DNA from: Phaeobacter sp. 22II1-1F12B
Lineage (GTDB): Bacteria; Pseudomonadota; Alphaproteobacteria; Rhodobacterales; Rhodobacteraceae
Length of the DNA stretch: 44,470 nucleotides
NCBI RefSeq assembly: GCF_002210165.1
Contig: NZ_AQQP01000021.1
Location: 1-44,470, forward strand
Reading direction: 5' to 3'
Position numbers and translations under genes: made by a program. The notes beneath the pieces are model-generated. The model saw nothing but the letters and a program-made list of their open reading frames with translations. It was not told the origin of the DNA and searched no databases. Shown one piece after another: positions 7,997 to 17,027 of this stretch (its first letter is position 1; every line of letters starts with the position of its first letter).

Positions 7997-8977
7997 ATGG
8001 ATCTTGTAAAACGTGCCAATCTGGCGGCGACCGCACTACTGACAGGACTTGCTCTTGCGTCGCCGAGCATCGCCGAAACAACCCTCAGACTGGGGACGGT
8101 TCTCGCACCGAACGACCCCATGGGACAGGGTCTTGAAAAGTTCGCGGCAGAAGTGGAAGAGGCTACCCAGGGGCAAGTTATCGTCGAAGTTTTTCATAAC
8201 AGTCAACTTGGCGATACAACGGAAATGCTGGATCAAGCCCGCGCCGGGGCGAACGTTGGAACCGTTACAGACGTAGCACGCCTGTCATCCTTCGTGCCCT
8301 CGCTCGCCATCATGTCGGCACCCTTCCTATTTGACACCTATGAACAGGCAGACAAATTCGCGCTGTCCGAGCCCTATCTTGCCTGGGGTGACGAACTGGC
8401 CGAAAAAGCCGGTCTCGTTATGCTTGCGTCCAATTGGTATCAGGGCGCACGTCACGCGCTGACCAAGAAACCGGTTGAAAGCCCTACAGATCTTACCGGG
8501 GTAAGAATGCGCACCATCGGCGCGCCGATATGGATTGAAACCATCCGTGCGATGGGCGCAGAACCGACACCTATCCCATGGGGAGAAGTCTATTCAGCGC
8601 TGCAACTTGGCACGATCGACGCCGCCGAAGCCCAACCAACTGCGATCTGGGGCGCTAAACTATACGAAGTCGTCAGCGACATATCCCTTACAGGGCATAT
8701 TCAGCTTGTGACAGCTTTGGCAATTTCAGCCGAGACTTGGGGCCAGATATCCGAGGAAAATCAGGAAATCGTTCGGCGTCTTGCTGTTGAGAATGGGCGG
8801 TATGCATCCGGCCTGACTATCGAACTGGGTAAAAAGGCGATGGAGATGGTCGCAGACGAAGGCGTAAACATTCACGAAGTGGACCTTAGCCCGTTCAAAG
8901 AAGCCGTGTCTGGGGTTTATTCGAAACTGGACCTCAAAGCCGAAGCGGATATCGTGAAATCGATCCTTTCTGATTAA
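7997..8977 (+). CDS. dctP: TRAP transporter substrate-binding protein (DctP family)
   Basis: A 326-residue periplasmic receptor for a TRAP transporter, which imports organic or sugar acids using an ion gradient. The signal peptide ends near ASPSIAETT (about residue 27). Family features are the opening TLRLGTVLAPNDPMGQGLEKF, split as TLRLGTVLAPNDP and MGQGLEKF, then EVFHNSQLGDTTEMLDQ, DLTGVRMRTIGAP with the conserved substrate-carboxylate-binding arginine, and ALQLGTIDAAEAQPTAIW. A GGGAGG ribosome site lies upstream. It is followed by dctQ after 28 bases. Being divergent from the lactonase-dehydratase-aldolase operon, the substrate is probably an aldonate or related acid. Confidence 0.95.
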   Translation: MDLVKRANLAATALLTGLALASPSIAETTLRLGTVLAPNDPMGQGLEKFAAEVEEATQGQVIVEVFHNSQLGDTTEMLDQARAGANVGTVTDVARLSSFVPSLAIMSAPFLFDTYEQADKFALSEPYLAWGDELAEKAGLVMLASNWYQGARHALTKKPVESPTDLTGVRMRTIGAPIWIETIRAMGAEPTPIPWGEVYSALQLGTIDAAEAQPTAIWGAKLYEVVSDISLTGHIQLVTALAISAETWGQISEENQEIVRRLAVENGRYASGLTIELGKKAMEMVADEGVNIHEVDLSPFKEAVSGVYSKLDLKAEADIVKSILSD

Positions 8978-9005
8978 AATATCAGAAGACACGGGAGGAC
9001 GTCGA

Positions 9006-9500
9006 ATGTTTCAGACCAATTCCACAATTTTTCATCGGATCGAAACAGCCTTCGCCCTCCTCCTTCTGTCCATGATCGTTGTCCTTGTGGCATTGGCGTC
9101 GATCGCCAGAGCGGTCGGTAGCCCGGTTATCTGGTCGATCGAAATCGCGCAGTTGCTTTTCGTCTGGCTCTGCATGATCAGTGCCGATCTCGCGCTGCAA
9201 AAACAGCGACACTTTGGTCTGTCGTTACTCTCAGACATGCTCGGACCTTCACGCCAAAGGTGGCAGGAGCTTTTCAATCGGTTCGTGCTGGTTCTCTTTC
9301 TGTGCTTCCTGCTCGTCTATGCTGTGCGTAATACGCAATTGATGCATCCCCGGCTTTTGGGAGCAACGCAGATGCACGGATCTTATCTTCACGGATCGAT
9401 GGTCGTCGGGCTGTTGCTTTTGCTGCGCACGATGCTTGCCCAGATGCTCGTTATCTGGCGAAAGTCGCCGACGGCTCTGATGGACGAGGATTTCCGGTAA
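9006..9500 (+). CDS. dctQ: TRAP transporter small membrane subunit (DctQ family)
   Basis: A 164-residue inner-membrane protein with four predicted helices, the usual DctQ layout: about residues 14-37 (FALLLLSMIVVLVALASI), 47-65, a third near LVLFLCFLLVYAV and a fourth near HGSMVVGLLLLLRTM. It couples the binding protein to the large DctM subunit. The GGGAGG ribosome site lies 9 bases upstream. It overlaps no neighbour and is followed by dctM one base later, consistent with translational coupling. Recognition rests mostly on position and topology, since the family is poorly conserved. Confidence 0.92.
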   Translation: MFQTNSTIFHRIETAFALLLLSMIVVLVALASIARAVGSPVIWSIEIAQLLFVWLCMISADLALQKQRHFGLSLLSDMLGPSRQRWQELFNRFVLVLFLCFLLVYAVRNTQLMHPRLLGATQMHGSYLHGSMVVGLLLLLRTMLAQMLVIWRKSPTALMDEDFR

Positions 9501-9501
9501 G

Positions 9502-10782
9502 ATGATGCTCTTGATCGCAGGGCTTTTTTCCTTGTTCCTATTATTAGGTCAGCCGGTAGCCTTTGCTTTGGCACTCGCTGCTGTACCAGTGTTTGTATTG
9601 GGCGGCACCATGCCCGCAACGGTGGCCGTACAGAAAATGGTCGCGGCCACGCAAAGCTTTCCCCTTCTGGCCGTGCCTTTCTTTATCCTTGCCGGGAATC
9701 TCATGAACGAAACCGGGATAACGACGCGGCTTGTCCGTTTTTCCCGGCTGTTGACGGGCTGGTTGGCCGGCGGGCTCGCGCAGGTGTCGATTGTCCTGTC
9801 TTTCATGATGGGCGGTATATCCGGATCGGCCGTCGCCGACGCATCGATGGAAAGTCGCCTTCTTGGTCCCTCGATGATAACCCAAGGCTTTTCCAAAGAA
9901 ACAACAGCGGCAATTCTCGCCTTTGGATCGATTATCACGGCCACGATCCCACCATCCATCGGCCTGATCCTGTTCGGCTTCATCAATGAAGTCTCAATTG
10001 GACGCCTGTTCTTGGCCGGAATCCTCCCCGGCGCTATTCTGACGGCTGCGCTGATGATCGCAACATGGGCAGTGGCCCGGAGAAAAGGCTATGCCCCCGA
10101 CTTGCCTGCCCCTCCCGGTCGGCGCGAATTGTGGGAGAGCTTCCGCGAAAGTGTCTGGGCGTTGATGTTTCCTATCATCCTGATCATCGGCTTCCGCTTT
10201 GGCATATTCACCGCGACCGAAGCTGGCGCGTTCCTTGTGTTCTACGCGCTCATTATTGGCGCGTTTGTCTACCGGGAACTCGATCTGGACCGAATGAGAC
10301 GCGCACTGGAAGCCTCTGTGCACGACATCGGTATGATCATGCTGCTGATCATGATGGCGGGTGTATTAGGCTATGCAATAACCATCGAACGCGCACCACA
10401 GCAATTGGCCGGTTTGGTGACTACGCTGACCGAGAATCCAACCCTGATACTGCTACTAATCGTTGGGATTCTGGTTGTTTCGGGGATGTTCCTTGAGGGC
10501 GCCGCCAACATATTGTTGGTAACGCCGATCGTGATGCCCGTGTTGATATCAGTCGGCTACGATCCAATTCACATGGGCATTCTGATCGTGTTGCTGATCA
10601 ACCTTGGCGGGCTGACACCCCCCGTCGGCGTAATTATGTTTACCGTCTGCGGCATACTTGACGTAAAGACCGGCGCTTACACCCGTGCCTCGTTGCCATT
10701 CTTCCTTGCCTTGGCGGTATTCTTCAGCATTCTCGTTCTTTTCCCGGGACTTTCCACCTGGTTGCCGAACGCGTTAATGTAA
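9502..10782 (+). CDS. dctM: TRAP transporter large permease subunit (DctM family)
   Basis: A 426-residue membrane protein with about 12 helices that forms the translocation path of the TRAP transporter. Clear family motifs are LGQPVAFALAL, PLLAVPFFILAGNLM, MGGISGSAVADASM, GSIITATIPPSIGLILFG (split from its flanks) and near the end INLGGLTPPVGVIMFTVCGI. Length is the standard 425-430. It starts with two adjacent ATG codons, one base after dctQ, with GAGGA inside the dctQ end as ribosome site. The GntR regulator follows 41 bases later in the same direction. Confidence 0.96.
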   Translation: MMLLIAGLFSLFLLLGQPVAFALALAAVPVFVLGGTMPATVAVQKMVAATQSFPLLAVPFFILAGNLMNETGITTRLVRFSRLLTGWLAGGLAQVSIVLSFMMGGISGSAVADASMESRLLGPSMITQGFSKETTAAILAFGSIITATIPPSIGLILFGFINEVSIGRLFLAGILPGAILTAALMIATWAVARRKGYAPDLPAPPGRRELWESFRESVWALMFPIILIIGFRFGIFTATEAGAFLVFYALIIGAFVYRELDLDRMRRALEASVHDIGMIMLLIMMAGVLGYAITIERAPQQLAGLVTTLTENPTLILLLIVGILVVSGMFLEGAANILLVTPIVMPVLISVGYDPIHMGILIVLLINLGGLTPPVGVIMFTVCGILDVKTGAYTRASLPFFLALAVFFSILVLFPGLSTWLPNALM

Positions 10783-10823
10783 CCAGCTATTTTCAACATT
10801 TACCGGGAGACAGGGATGTCCGG

Positions 10824-11558
10824 ATGACAATGACAGACAAGACAGAGCAAGCACCAAGATACCGCGAAAGCAACGCGTCATCCCCGGATCTGCCTGCTTC
10901 GTTGCAGGTCTATGAAACGCTCCGATCCCGGTTGATCTCGCTCACCCTGCCCCCCGGCGAGCGCTTGTCGAGATCTGATCTGGCCGAACAATTCGGTGTC
11001 AGTGCCTCGCCACTACGGGAAGCTTTGCAACGGCTCGAACGGGACGGGTTGATCGCGACTTTCCGACAGTCGCGCACCGTCGTGACGCACATCGATCCGG
11101 AGCAACTGAAACGCGAACATTTCCTTCGAACAGCCATAGAATGTGAGGTAGCCAATCTTCTGGCGGCGATGCCAGACAAGTCCATGCTCAACAAGGCCGC
11201 TGCGATCGTCAAGATGCAACGCGTCCTCATGGACGACGGCGATCAGTTCGAACTATTTCGACAACTCGACGAAGACTTTCACCGCGAGCTTTTCAAGGCA
11301 GCCGACCAAGAGCACCTGCACCGCAGCGTCATGGAACAGTCGAACCAGATGGCACGGTTGCGGAGCATCGATCTTCCCAGTGAAGGCAAGTCAGCATCGG
11401 TCGTCGAAGGTCACAGTGCTACGCTTGATGCTATCATGGCATCTGACCGGTATGGAGCGGCAGATGCCATGCGCAAACATTTGTCCGGGACCATCTCACG
11501 CCTTGAGCAGATTATGACGCAGCACCCTCAATTCTTTGCCAGCCAAAACGACCATTAA
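10824..11558 (+). CDS. GntR-family regulator (FadR/FCD subgroup)
   Basis: A 244-residue regulator. The N-terminal winged helix is typical of GntR: VYETLRSRLISLTLPPGERL, DLAEQFGVSASPLREALQRL, then ERDGLIAT. The C-terminal FCD ligand domain (about residues 95-225) shows LRTAIECEVANLLA, DEDFHRELFKAA and the HSATLDAIMASD segment whose histidines usually bind a metal used to hold an organic-acid ligand. Placed at the end of the TRAP operon, it most likely represses the TRAP and lactonase operons and responds to the sugar acid or its product. The start has AGGG upstream. A trivial 3-codon frame begins 8 bases earlier and is ignored. Confidence 0.93.
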   Translation: MTMTDKTEQAPRYRESNASSPDLPASLQVYETLRSRLISLTLPPGERLSRSDLAEQFGVSASPLREALQRLERDGLIATFRQSRTVVTHIDPEQLKREHFLRTAIECEVANLLAAMPDKSMLNKAAAIVKMQRVLMDDGDQFELFRQLDEDFHRELFKAADQEHLHRSVMEQSNQMARLRSIDLPSEGKSASVVEGHSATLDAIMASDRYGAADAMRKHLSGTISRLEQIMTQHPQFFASQNDH

Positions 11559-11600
11559 CCCGGCGGTTGGTGGCGAATGGACACCTGCAGATCTTTGAGT

Positions 11601-11622
11601 TTCTGGTAATGCCTTACCAGAA
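11601..11622. terminator. Hairpin between convergent GntR and dipeptidase genes
   Basis: A perfect 9-pair stem, TTCTGGTAA (11601-11609) with TTACCAGAA (11614-11622), has a 4-base loop and overlaps the dipeptidase stop codon. The flanks have only short T runs, so efficient intrinsic termination is uncertain. A bidirectional terminator is the simplest reading. Confidence 0.45.
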
Positions 11623-13038
11623 TTGCTCCGGTGCCATTGGCTTTCCACTACGATTGAGCGCATCTCGGAGACGGAGACGCGCGTGCCCTGCGGCGACAAA
11701 TGCCCGGCAATCTTCCAGTCCCTGAGCAAGCCAAGCCCGGCTCTCGCGAGTCAAGACCCGCCGGGCAAGCGCTTGTTCATCGGCCTGCAGCAAGTGTTTC
11801 GCGCTGCGCAGGACCAATGGCAATTGTTCTGCAAGCCGTTCTTCCATCAGGCGCCAATGATCCCAAACGTCTTTCAACAGATCTTCATCTTGAAAGGCCA
11901 GATGCATGAGGCGCTTGTACTGGTAAACGGCACTATCCGAGACCTCCACTCCCTGCGGAACATGGCTGACTGTATCGGGATCGGTGGCCTCTTTTCGCCG
12001 GTCGAGAAAACGATGTGCCTCGCCCGTGGTCAGATAGCGGTGCTGGGCAAATTCATCCGGCACCTCGGTTTGCCCGAGGAAAACGGGCACAAGTGGCGCG
12101 GTTACCGGGCCGACGGGGGCATGCCACATCATGCGCAGGTCAGGGTGCGAGGGGTGGACTAGCGGTACCACTTGACCATAGCCAGCGGTATCGCCGGTAA
12201 GACGCTCGGTCTGGATGGCCCAGCAGACGTCAGTGAAGGTGATCGGCGCAGCGTCGGCGCGCTTGCGCATTTCCGCTTCAACCCACGCCATGCCTTTCCA
12301 AGGGCCTTTGCCGTCACCATAGATGGAATTGACGTCAAACGGTTCACCTGAAGCCGGATCATACCAGCCCAGATCGACCGCGGTCTGGATAAAGTGTTCC
12401 GGGTAAAGGAATTTCTCATTTGGTTCGGTCGGAACGACGCCAACGTATCCGGGGCGGGAAGCGCGAATGTCATCAGCACCCAAACGTTCAGCTACCCAGA
12501 GGCCTTTGCCCCCCGAGAACTGGATTACTACCCAAGCCTCGTCGGGATCGGCGATGATGTGAGAGTTGCCCCCGTAGCATGAATAGCCATGCTCCGCGAC
12601 CAGCTGAGCCATGATGTCGACACCCTCGCGTGCAGTACGCGCCCGCTCAATCACGATTCTCGCAAGATCAGAATAATTGGGGCCCGTCTGATCTTTCGGT
12701 GTCATGTCGATGAGTGCCTGGCATGAGGTCGACCATATGTCGCGCACCGCTACCCCGTGTTCATTCAGACCGCCATTCGTGATCGGCGCGGGTACGCCAA
12801 GGTAATAGCTGTAGCTCACCCTCAGGTGTCTTGCGGTCGCAGTAGCCTGAGGAATTTCGGTCCGATGACCAGGCATGTCGCTTTCGGGGCCAACCCCCAC
12901 GGTGATGGTAGCATTCGAACCGTGCTCGGCCCGGTCTATGATTTCAAGCCAATGGCTCGAAGGCTCGTCGCCATAACCGGCAAGCCATGCATGTCCGTCC
13001 GCCGTCAGGTTGCGGCCGATATAGATCCCGTAACTCAT
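11614..13038 (-). CDS. C69-family dipeptidase with Ser in place of the catalytic Cys
   Basis: A 474-residue N-terminal-nucleophile hydrolase of the dipeptidase (PepD/U34/C69) family. The opening SYGIYIGRNLTADG aligns with the family opening CTTILVGKKASIDG, but the catalytic Cys is Ser2 here. Removal of Met1 would leave an N-terminal Ser, which can act as nucleophile in other Ntn hydrolases such as penicillin G acylase. Other family features are present: TNGGLNEHGVAVRDIWS, ARTAREGVDIMAQLVAEHGY (split in the family at the Arg), GNSHIIADPDEAWVV and SIYGDGKGP. It is the last gene of a peptide ABC transporter operon, 31 bases after the ATPase gene, so it probably cleaves imported peptides in the cytoplasm. 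GGGGA lies upstream of the start. Activity with Ser is a prediction. Confidence 0.87.
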   Translation of the reverse strand: MSYGIYIGRNLTADGHAWLAGYGDEPSSHWLEIIDRAEHGSNATITVGVGPESDMPGHRTEIPQATATARHLRVSYSYYLGVPAPITNGGLNEHGVAVRDIWSTSCQALIDMTPKDQTGPNYSDLARIVIERARTAREGVDIMAQLVAEHGYSCYGGNSHIIADPDEAWVVIQFSGGKGLWVAERLGADDIRASRPGYVGVVPTEPNEKFLYPEHFIQTAVDLGWYDPASGEPFDVNSIYGDGKGPWKGMAWVEAEMRKRADAAPITFTDVCWAIQTERLTGDTAGYGQVVPLVHPSHPDLRMMWHAPVGPVTAPLVPVFLGQTEVPDEFAQHRYLTTGEAHRFLDRRKEATDPDTVSHVPQGVEVSDSAVYQYKRLMHLAFQDEDLLKDVWDHWRLMEERLAEQLPLVLRSAKHLLQADEQALARRVLTRESRAWLAQGLEDCRAFVAAGHARLRLRDALNRSGKPMAPEQFW

Positions 13039-13069
13039 AGGGTCCCCGTCTTTGTCAGTATCAGTGAAA

Positions 13070-15136
13070 TCAGGTTATCTGTTGATCGGCGTATCGAAGC
13101 GGAAACAGGCAAGCGTGCCTATGATCCGGTGCAATCTGCCGGTGTTCAGGTTTGGCTTCCCGGCAGGCATCACGGGCGAGCGGGCAACGCGTCGCGAAAT
13201 CGCAGCCTTTCGGACGTCGCAGCAGGCTCGGAACCTCGCCCTTGATGGTCCCGGTATTCTGGCGGCGGCGGTCCGGGTCAGGCTGCGGAACGCCCTCGAC
13301 CAGCGCGCGCGTGTAGGGATGGGCCGGACGAGCAAAAACTTCGGCTGCCGGCCCTTCCTCGACAATGCGTCCAAGATACATGATGGCAATTCGATCAGCG
13401 ATGTGGCGCACGACGGGCAGGTTATGTGTGATGATCAGGTAGCTGAGGCCATGTTCCTCCTGCAAATCTGCCATCAAATTCAGGATCTCGCCCTGAACCG
13501 AAACATCCAGACCCGCAGTCGGTTCATCCGCAACGATCAGCCGAGGGTTCAGAGCCAAGGCACGGGCCACACCAACTCGGCGAGCCTGCCCGCCCGACAA
13601 CTCGTGCGGATAACGCGACAGGAATCCGCGCGGCAATCGCACCATGTCAGCGAGCCGTTCGGCTTCGAAATCAAGATTTCGGCCCTCGGCACCATGGATC
13701 AGCAAAGGTTCGGTGATCAGCGCCCGAACCGACTTGCGCGGAGAAAGCGACCCGACCGGATCCTGAAACATCATCGCCAAATCGCGACGCAACGGTTTGA
13801 AACGTCGTTCGGACATGTTTCGGATATCGTTGCCCTCGAAGCGAACCGAACCGCCTGCAGCATCCTGAAGGTTCAATATCGTCCGGCCGAGCGTCGTCTT
13901 GCCTGAACCGCTTTCACCGACCAACGCCAGCGTTTCGCTAGGACGGATATCGAGGCTTACGTCTAGCACAGCATCGACAAATGGCCTCTCGACCCCGCGC
14001 AACCGGGATTTCATAGCGCCCATCGTACGAAACTGAACGTTCAGATCGCGAACCTCAAGCAGCGGCTTGGCGTCTTTGACGGAAGCTTCCAAGGTCTTGC
14101 CGGTATCGCGCATTACGGTCGATACCTCGGCGGGTGGCGGCCATGACGGATCAGCCAACGGCCCTTCCAACAGATGACATCTGGCTATGCCTGTACCCCT
14201 TTCGACAAGTGGCGGCGCAGTCGTGGAACAGGCAGGCAGAGCTTTCTGACAACGGCTCGCAAAGATGCAACCAGACAGCGACGCGGTCAGATCAGGAATA
14301 TCTCCGGGAATTACAGGCAGCTTTCGCGAAACATCGGTAATCCGAGCCGGGTCGCACTCAAGTAGCGCACGTGTATACGGATGACGTGCGTTGTGAAAAA
14401 TGTCGTGGACCTCGCCGGTCTCAACAACTTCGCCCGCGTACATCACCACCACGTCATCGCACATCTCGGCAATCAGACCAAGATTGTGCGATACTACTAC
14501 GATGGTCGTCTCGAAATCATCACGCAGCCCGCGCATGAGGTCGATCATCTGCGCTTCCATCGTAACGTCGAGCGCTGTGGTCGGCTCATCCGCCAGCAGC
14601 AGGTTAGGCCCGGTCAGCATCGACATGGCGATGCCAGCACGCTGGCGCATCCCGCCCGAGAATTCATGCGGATAGGCATCCACGCGGCTTTCAGGATCGG
14701 GAATACCAACGCGTCTAAGCATATCGACGGCAGCCTTGCGCTTGTCAGCTTCGGACATCGACCGCCGGTAAAGAATATCCGACATCTGCTGCGCGTAGGG
14801 CAGCACCGGGATCTGCGAGGTCATGGGGTCCTGAAACACCACGCTGATCTCTTCGCCACGCAACGCGCGCAGACCCTCTGCATTCAGGGTCAGCAAGTTC
14901 TTGTCGCCGTAGTCTACCCGCCCCGCTGTCACTTGGGCATTGCCAGCCAGCAGTCCGAGGATCGACCATAGCACTGTGCTCTTACCCGAACCGCTTTCCC
15001 CCACTATGCCCAGAATGCGGCCTTTGCGAACCGGAAAAGCAATGTCACGCAAAGCCTTCACGCGACCACGGTTGGTAAGGAAGTCTAGGGTAAGGCCCTC
15101 GATGTTCAGCAGGGTGTTATTGGCCAAGTCTTTCAT
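13070..15136 (-). CDS. Peptide ABC transporter ATP-binding protein, fused DppD-DppF
   Basis: A 688-residue protein carrying both ATPase domains of an oligopeptide/dipeptide importer in one chain. Domain 1 (about 1-330) has Walker A GESGSGKSTV, signature SGGMRQRAGI and Walker B LLLADEPTTALD, followed by the OppD/DppD C-terminal region with its cysteine-rich CxFASRCxxALPxC pattern. Domain 2 (about 355-688) has Walker A GESGSGKTTLG, signature SGGQARRVGVARAL, Walker B LIVADEPTAGLD and another C-terminal cysteine pattern, CDFATRCPLARDAC. The fused form is common in proteobacteria. The start overlaps the preceding permease stop by 4 bases (ATGA), so translation is coupled. Confidence 0.95.
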   Translation of the reverse strand: MKDLANNTLLNIEGLTLDFLTNRGRVKALRDIAFPVRKGRILGIVGESGSGKSTVLWSILGLLAGNAQVTAGRVDYGDKNLLTLNAEGLRALRGEEISVVFQDPMTSQIPVLPYAQQMSDILYRRSMSEADKRKAAVDMLRRVGIPDPESRVDAYPHEFSGGMRQRAGIAMSMLTGPNLLLADEPTTALDVTMEAQMIDLMRGLRDDFETTIVVVSHNLGLIAEMCDDVVVMYAGEVVETGEVHDIFHNARHPYTRALLECDPARITDVSRKLPVIPGDIPDLTASLSGCIFASRCQKALPACSTTAPPLVERGTGIARCHLLEGPLADPSWPPPAEVSTVMRDTGKTLEASVKDAKPLLEVRDLNVQFRTMGAMKSRLRGVERPFVDAVLDVSLDIRPSETLALVGESGSGKTTLGRTILNLQDAAGGSVRFEGNDIRNMSERRFKPLRRDLAMMFQDPVGSLSPRKSVRALITEPLLIHGAEGRNLDFEAERLADMVRLPRGFLSRYPHELSGGQARRVGVARALALNPRLIVADEPTAGLDVSVQGEILNLMADLQEEHGLSYLIITHNLPVVRHIADRIAIMYLGRIVEEGPAAEVFARPAHPYTRALVEGVPQPDPDRRRQNTGTIKGEVPSLLRRPKGCDFATRCPLARDACREAKPEHRQIAPDHRHACLFPLRYADQQIT

Positions 15137-16041
15137 CGCCCTCTCCCCATGCGCGGATCGAAAATATCCCTCAATGCTTCACCCAGAAAAGTGAAACCAA
15201 GTGTCGTGAGGATCAGCGGTATACCTCCTGCAATCACCATCCACGGCGCATCACGTATCACGAGATAGCCTTCGTTCAGGATCGTTCCCCAGCTGGCCTG
15301 TGGCGGCAGCACCCCGATGCCGAGGAACGAAAGCCCTGCCTCGATCGACACGACAACCGGTACTTCCATCGCCGCAAGGATCAACAGTGGGCCAATAACG
15401 TTTGGCATCACATGCTGGAATAGTATTCGAGATGTCGAAGCGCCAAGCGACCGTTCTGCCAGAATGAATTCCGTATGGCGCAAAGCCAGCGTAGCCGTTC
15501 TTGCGACGCGGCCATAGCTGGGGATCGTGGTCAGAATCACGATGGCCAACACCACGGTCAGACTGGGACCTGTCAGCGCCACGGTCGCCAGAGCGAGGAT
15601 AACTGCCGGAAGCGAACGCACGGCGTCAAAGGCTAGCAGCAATAGATTGTCCAGCCAACGCGGACCGTAGCCGGCGATCATGCCGAGTACCAAGCCGATT
15701 GCCAGCGACGCCGAAACCCCGATCGCGGCGATATAAAGGGCCACACGACCGCCATGCAGAATACGAGAGAACGTATCCCGGCCCAGCTGGTCCGTGCCAG
15801 CGATGTGGACCCAGGTGGGGCCGGACATACGCGCGGGAATGTCCATCGCGTTCGGGTCATAAGGCGCGATCCAAGGCGCGAAAATGGCGGAAGCAAAGAA
15901 TAGCACGACTAGTACGAGTCCTGTCACCGCTTGCCAATCGGTTAGAAAGCGTTTGAGCTTTTCACGCCGCTCGCGGCCGGCGCTTTCGCGATCCTCAGGC
16001 ACGGGAGCAGCGGTATTGGTATCAGAGGGAAGAGCGGACAC
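15133..16041 (-). CDS. Peptide ABC transporter permease, DppC-like
   Basis: A 302-residue inner-membrane permease. A charged cytoplasmic N-terminus is followed by a first helix near VTGLVLVVLFFASAIFAPW and DPNAMDIPARMSGP, and then GTDQLGRDTFSRILHGGRVAL, split as GTDQLGRDTFSRI and LHGGRVAL, typical of DppC/OppC. The ATPase-contact (EAA) loop is at AERSLGASTSRILFQHVMPN, and LSFLGIGVLPPQASWG is the closing signature. It overlaps the upstream permease by 20 bases and the downstream ATPase by 4, indicating a tightly coupled operon. Confidence 0.95.
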   Translation of the reverse strand: MSALPSDTNTAAPVPEDRESAGRERREKLKRFLTDWQAVTGLVLVVLFFASAIFAPWIAPYDPNAMDIPARMSGPTWVHIAGTDQLGRDTFSRILHGGRVALYIAAIGVSASLAIGLVLGMIAGYGPRWLDNLLLLAFDAVRSLPAVILALATVALTGPSLTVVLAIVILTTIPSYGRVARTATLALRHTEFILAERSLGASTSRILFQHVMPNVIGPLLILAAMEVPVVVSIEAGLSFLGIGVLPPQASWGTILNEGYLVIRDAPWMVIAGGIPLILTTLGFTFLGEALRDIFDPRMGRGR

Positions 16042-16966
16042 GGGGATCTAACCAGGCTATGAGAAGGTCGGAAATCAGGACGACGAGGATGTAGAAGCCG
16101 GTGGCCACTAACACGCCGCCCTGCACGATGGGAAAGTTGCGGTCAGACACCGCGTCGAAGATCATCTTTCCGATGCCGGGCCGGGCAAAGATGATCTCGG
16201 CGAATACCGCTGAAGAAATGAGGCCGCCGAAGCCCATGCCGATTAGAGTGATCGTCGGCAAAATGGCGACCCGCAGCGCATACCCGAGCACGATCCGCCT
16301 TGGTTTGAGACCAAAGGCGCGGGCAGAACGAATGTAAGGTTCTCCCATGACTTCGAGCATGGATGCGCGAACCATACGTGCCAAGTAGCCAACCCACCCC
16401 AGACCGATAGCGAAGGCGGGAAGAACAAGATGGCTCAGTTGATCAGCAAAGTTACCCGGCTCCCCTGCCCCAATGGCAGGCAACCAGCGTAACTGGATCG
16501 AGAACAGCAGCAGCGCCCAGATCGACACAAGAAACGACGGGACGGCGATTGTGCCGACAGAAAATACCCCTGTAATGCGGTCGAGCCACGATCCCGGACG
16601 CACGGCAGCCAGACAACCCAGCGGCACGCCCAGCAACACGGCCCATCCCATCCCGGTACAAATCAGCGCCAGCGAAAAGCCCATACGTTCCGCGATTATC
16701 GCGGTGACCGGTCGGTTAGAGAACACGTCCTCCCCAAGATCGCCCTGTACAGCGCTCCCAAGGAAGTAAACGAACTGCTTCAGAACTGGCTCATCCAAAT
16801 GCATCCTCGCGGAGTATTCCGCAATGGCTTCGGGCGTCGCTCGCGTTCCTAGTGCAAGGATCGCGGGGTTACCCGGGATCATATGGAGCATTGAAAAGAG
16901 CAACAAGAGAACGGCCATGACGACGACTGCCGCCAGACCGAACCGCTTGAATAGGTAGATCGTCAT
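16022..16966 (-). CDS. Peptide ABC transporter permease, DppB-like
   Basis: A 314-residue permease. The start MTIYLFKRFG at 16966 has GGGAG upstream and gives the usual DppB N-terminus, with a first helix at AAVVVMAVLLLLFSMLHMIP followed by GNPA. An in-frame GTG at 16996 is less likely. Family features are GDLGEDVFSNRPV, VPSFLVSIWALLLFSI, LPAFAIGLGWVGYLARMVR (split at the Gly) and the EAA loop YIRSARAFGLKPRRIVLGYA. It sits 61 bases downstream of the binding-protein gene in the same operon. Confidence 0.94.
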   Translation of the reverse strand: MTIYLFKRFGLAAVVVMAVLLLLFSMLHMIPGNPAILALGTRATPEAIAEYSARMHLDEPVLKQFVYFLGSAVQGDLGEDVFSNRPVTAIIAERMGFSLALICTGMGWAVLLGVPLGCLAAVRPGSWLDRITGVFSVGTIAVPSFLVSIWALLLFSIQLRWLPAIGAGEPGNFADQLSHLVLPAFAIGLGWVGYLARMVRASMLEVMGEPYIRSARAFGLKPRRIVLGYALRVAILPTITLIGMGFGGLISSAVFAEIIFARPGIGKMIFDAVSDRNFPIVQGGVLVATGFYILVVLISDLLIAWLDPRVRSSL

Positions 16967-17027
16967 GCCGGATTGCTCCCGGTTCGTATGGAACACCCCC
17001 GCAGGACAAGCGCGGGAGCGCTACAGA

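Noticed and set aside
10816-10827. A three-codon frame (Met-Ser-Gly-stop) overlapping the GntR start, as a possible leader peptide.
   Set aside because: It is too short to show anything and is easily explained by chance. The GntR start has its own AGGG site.
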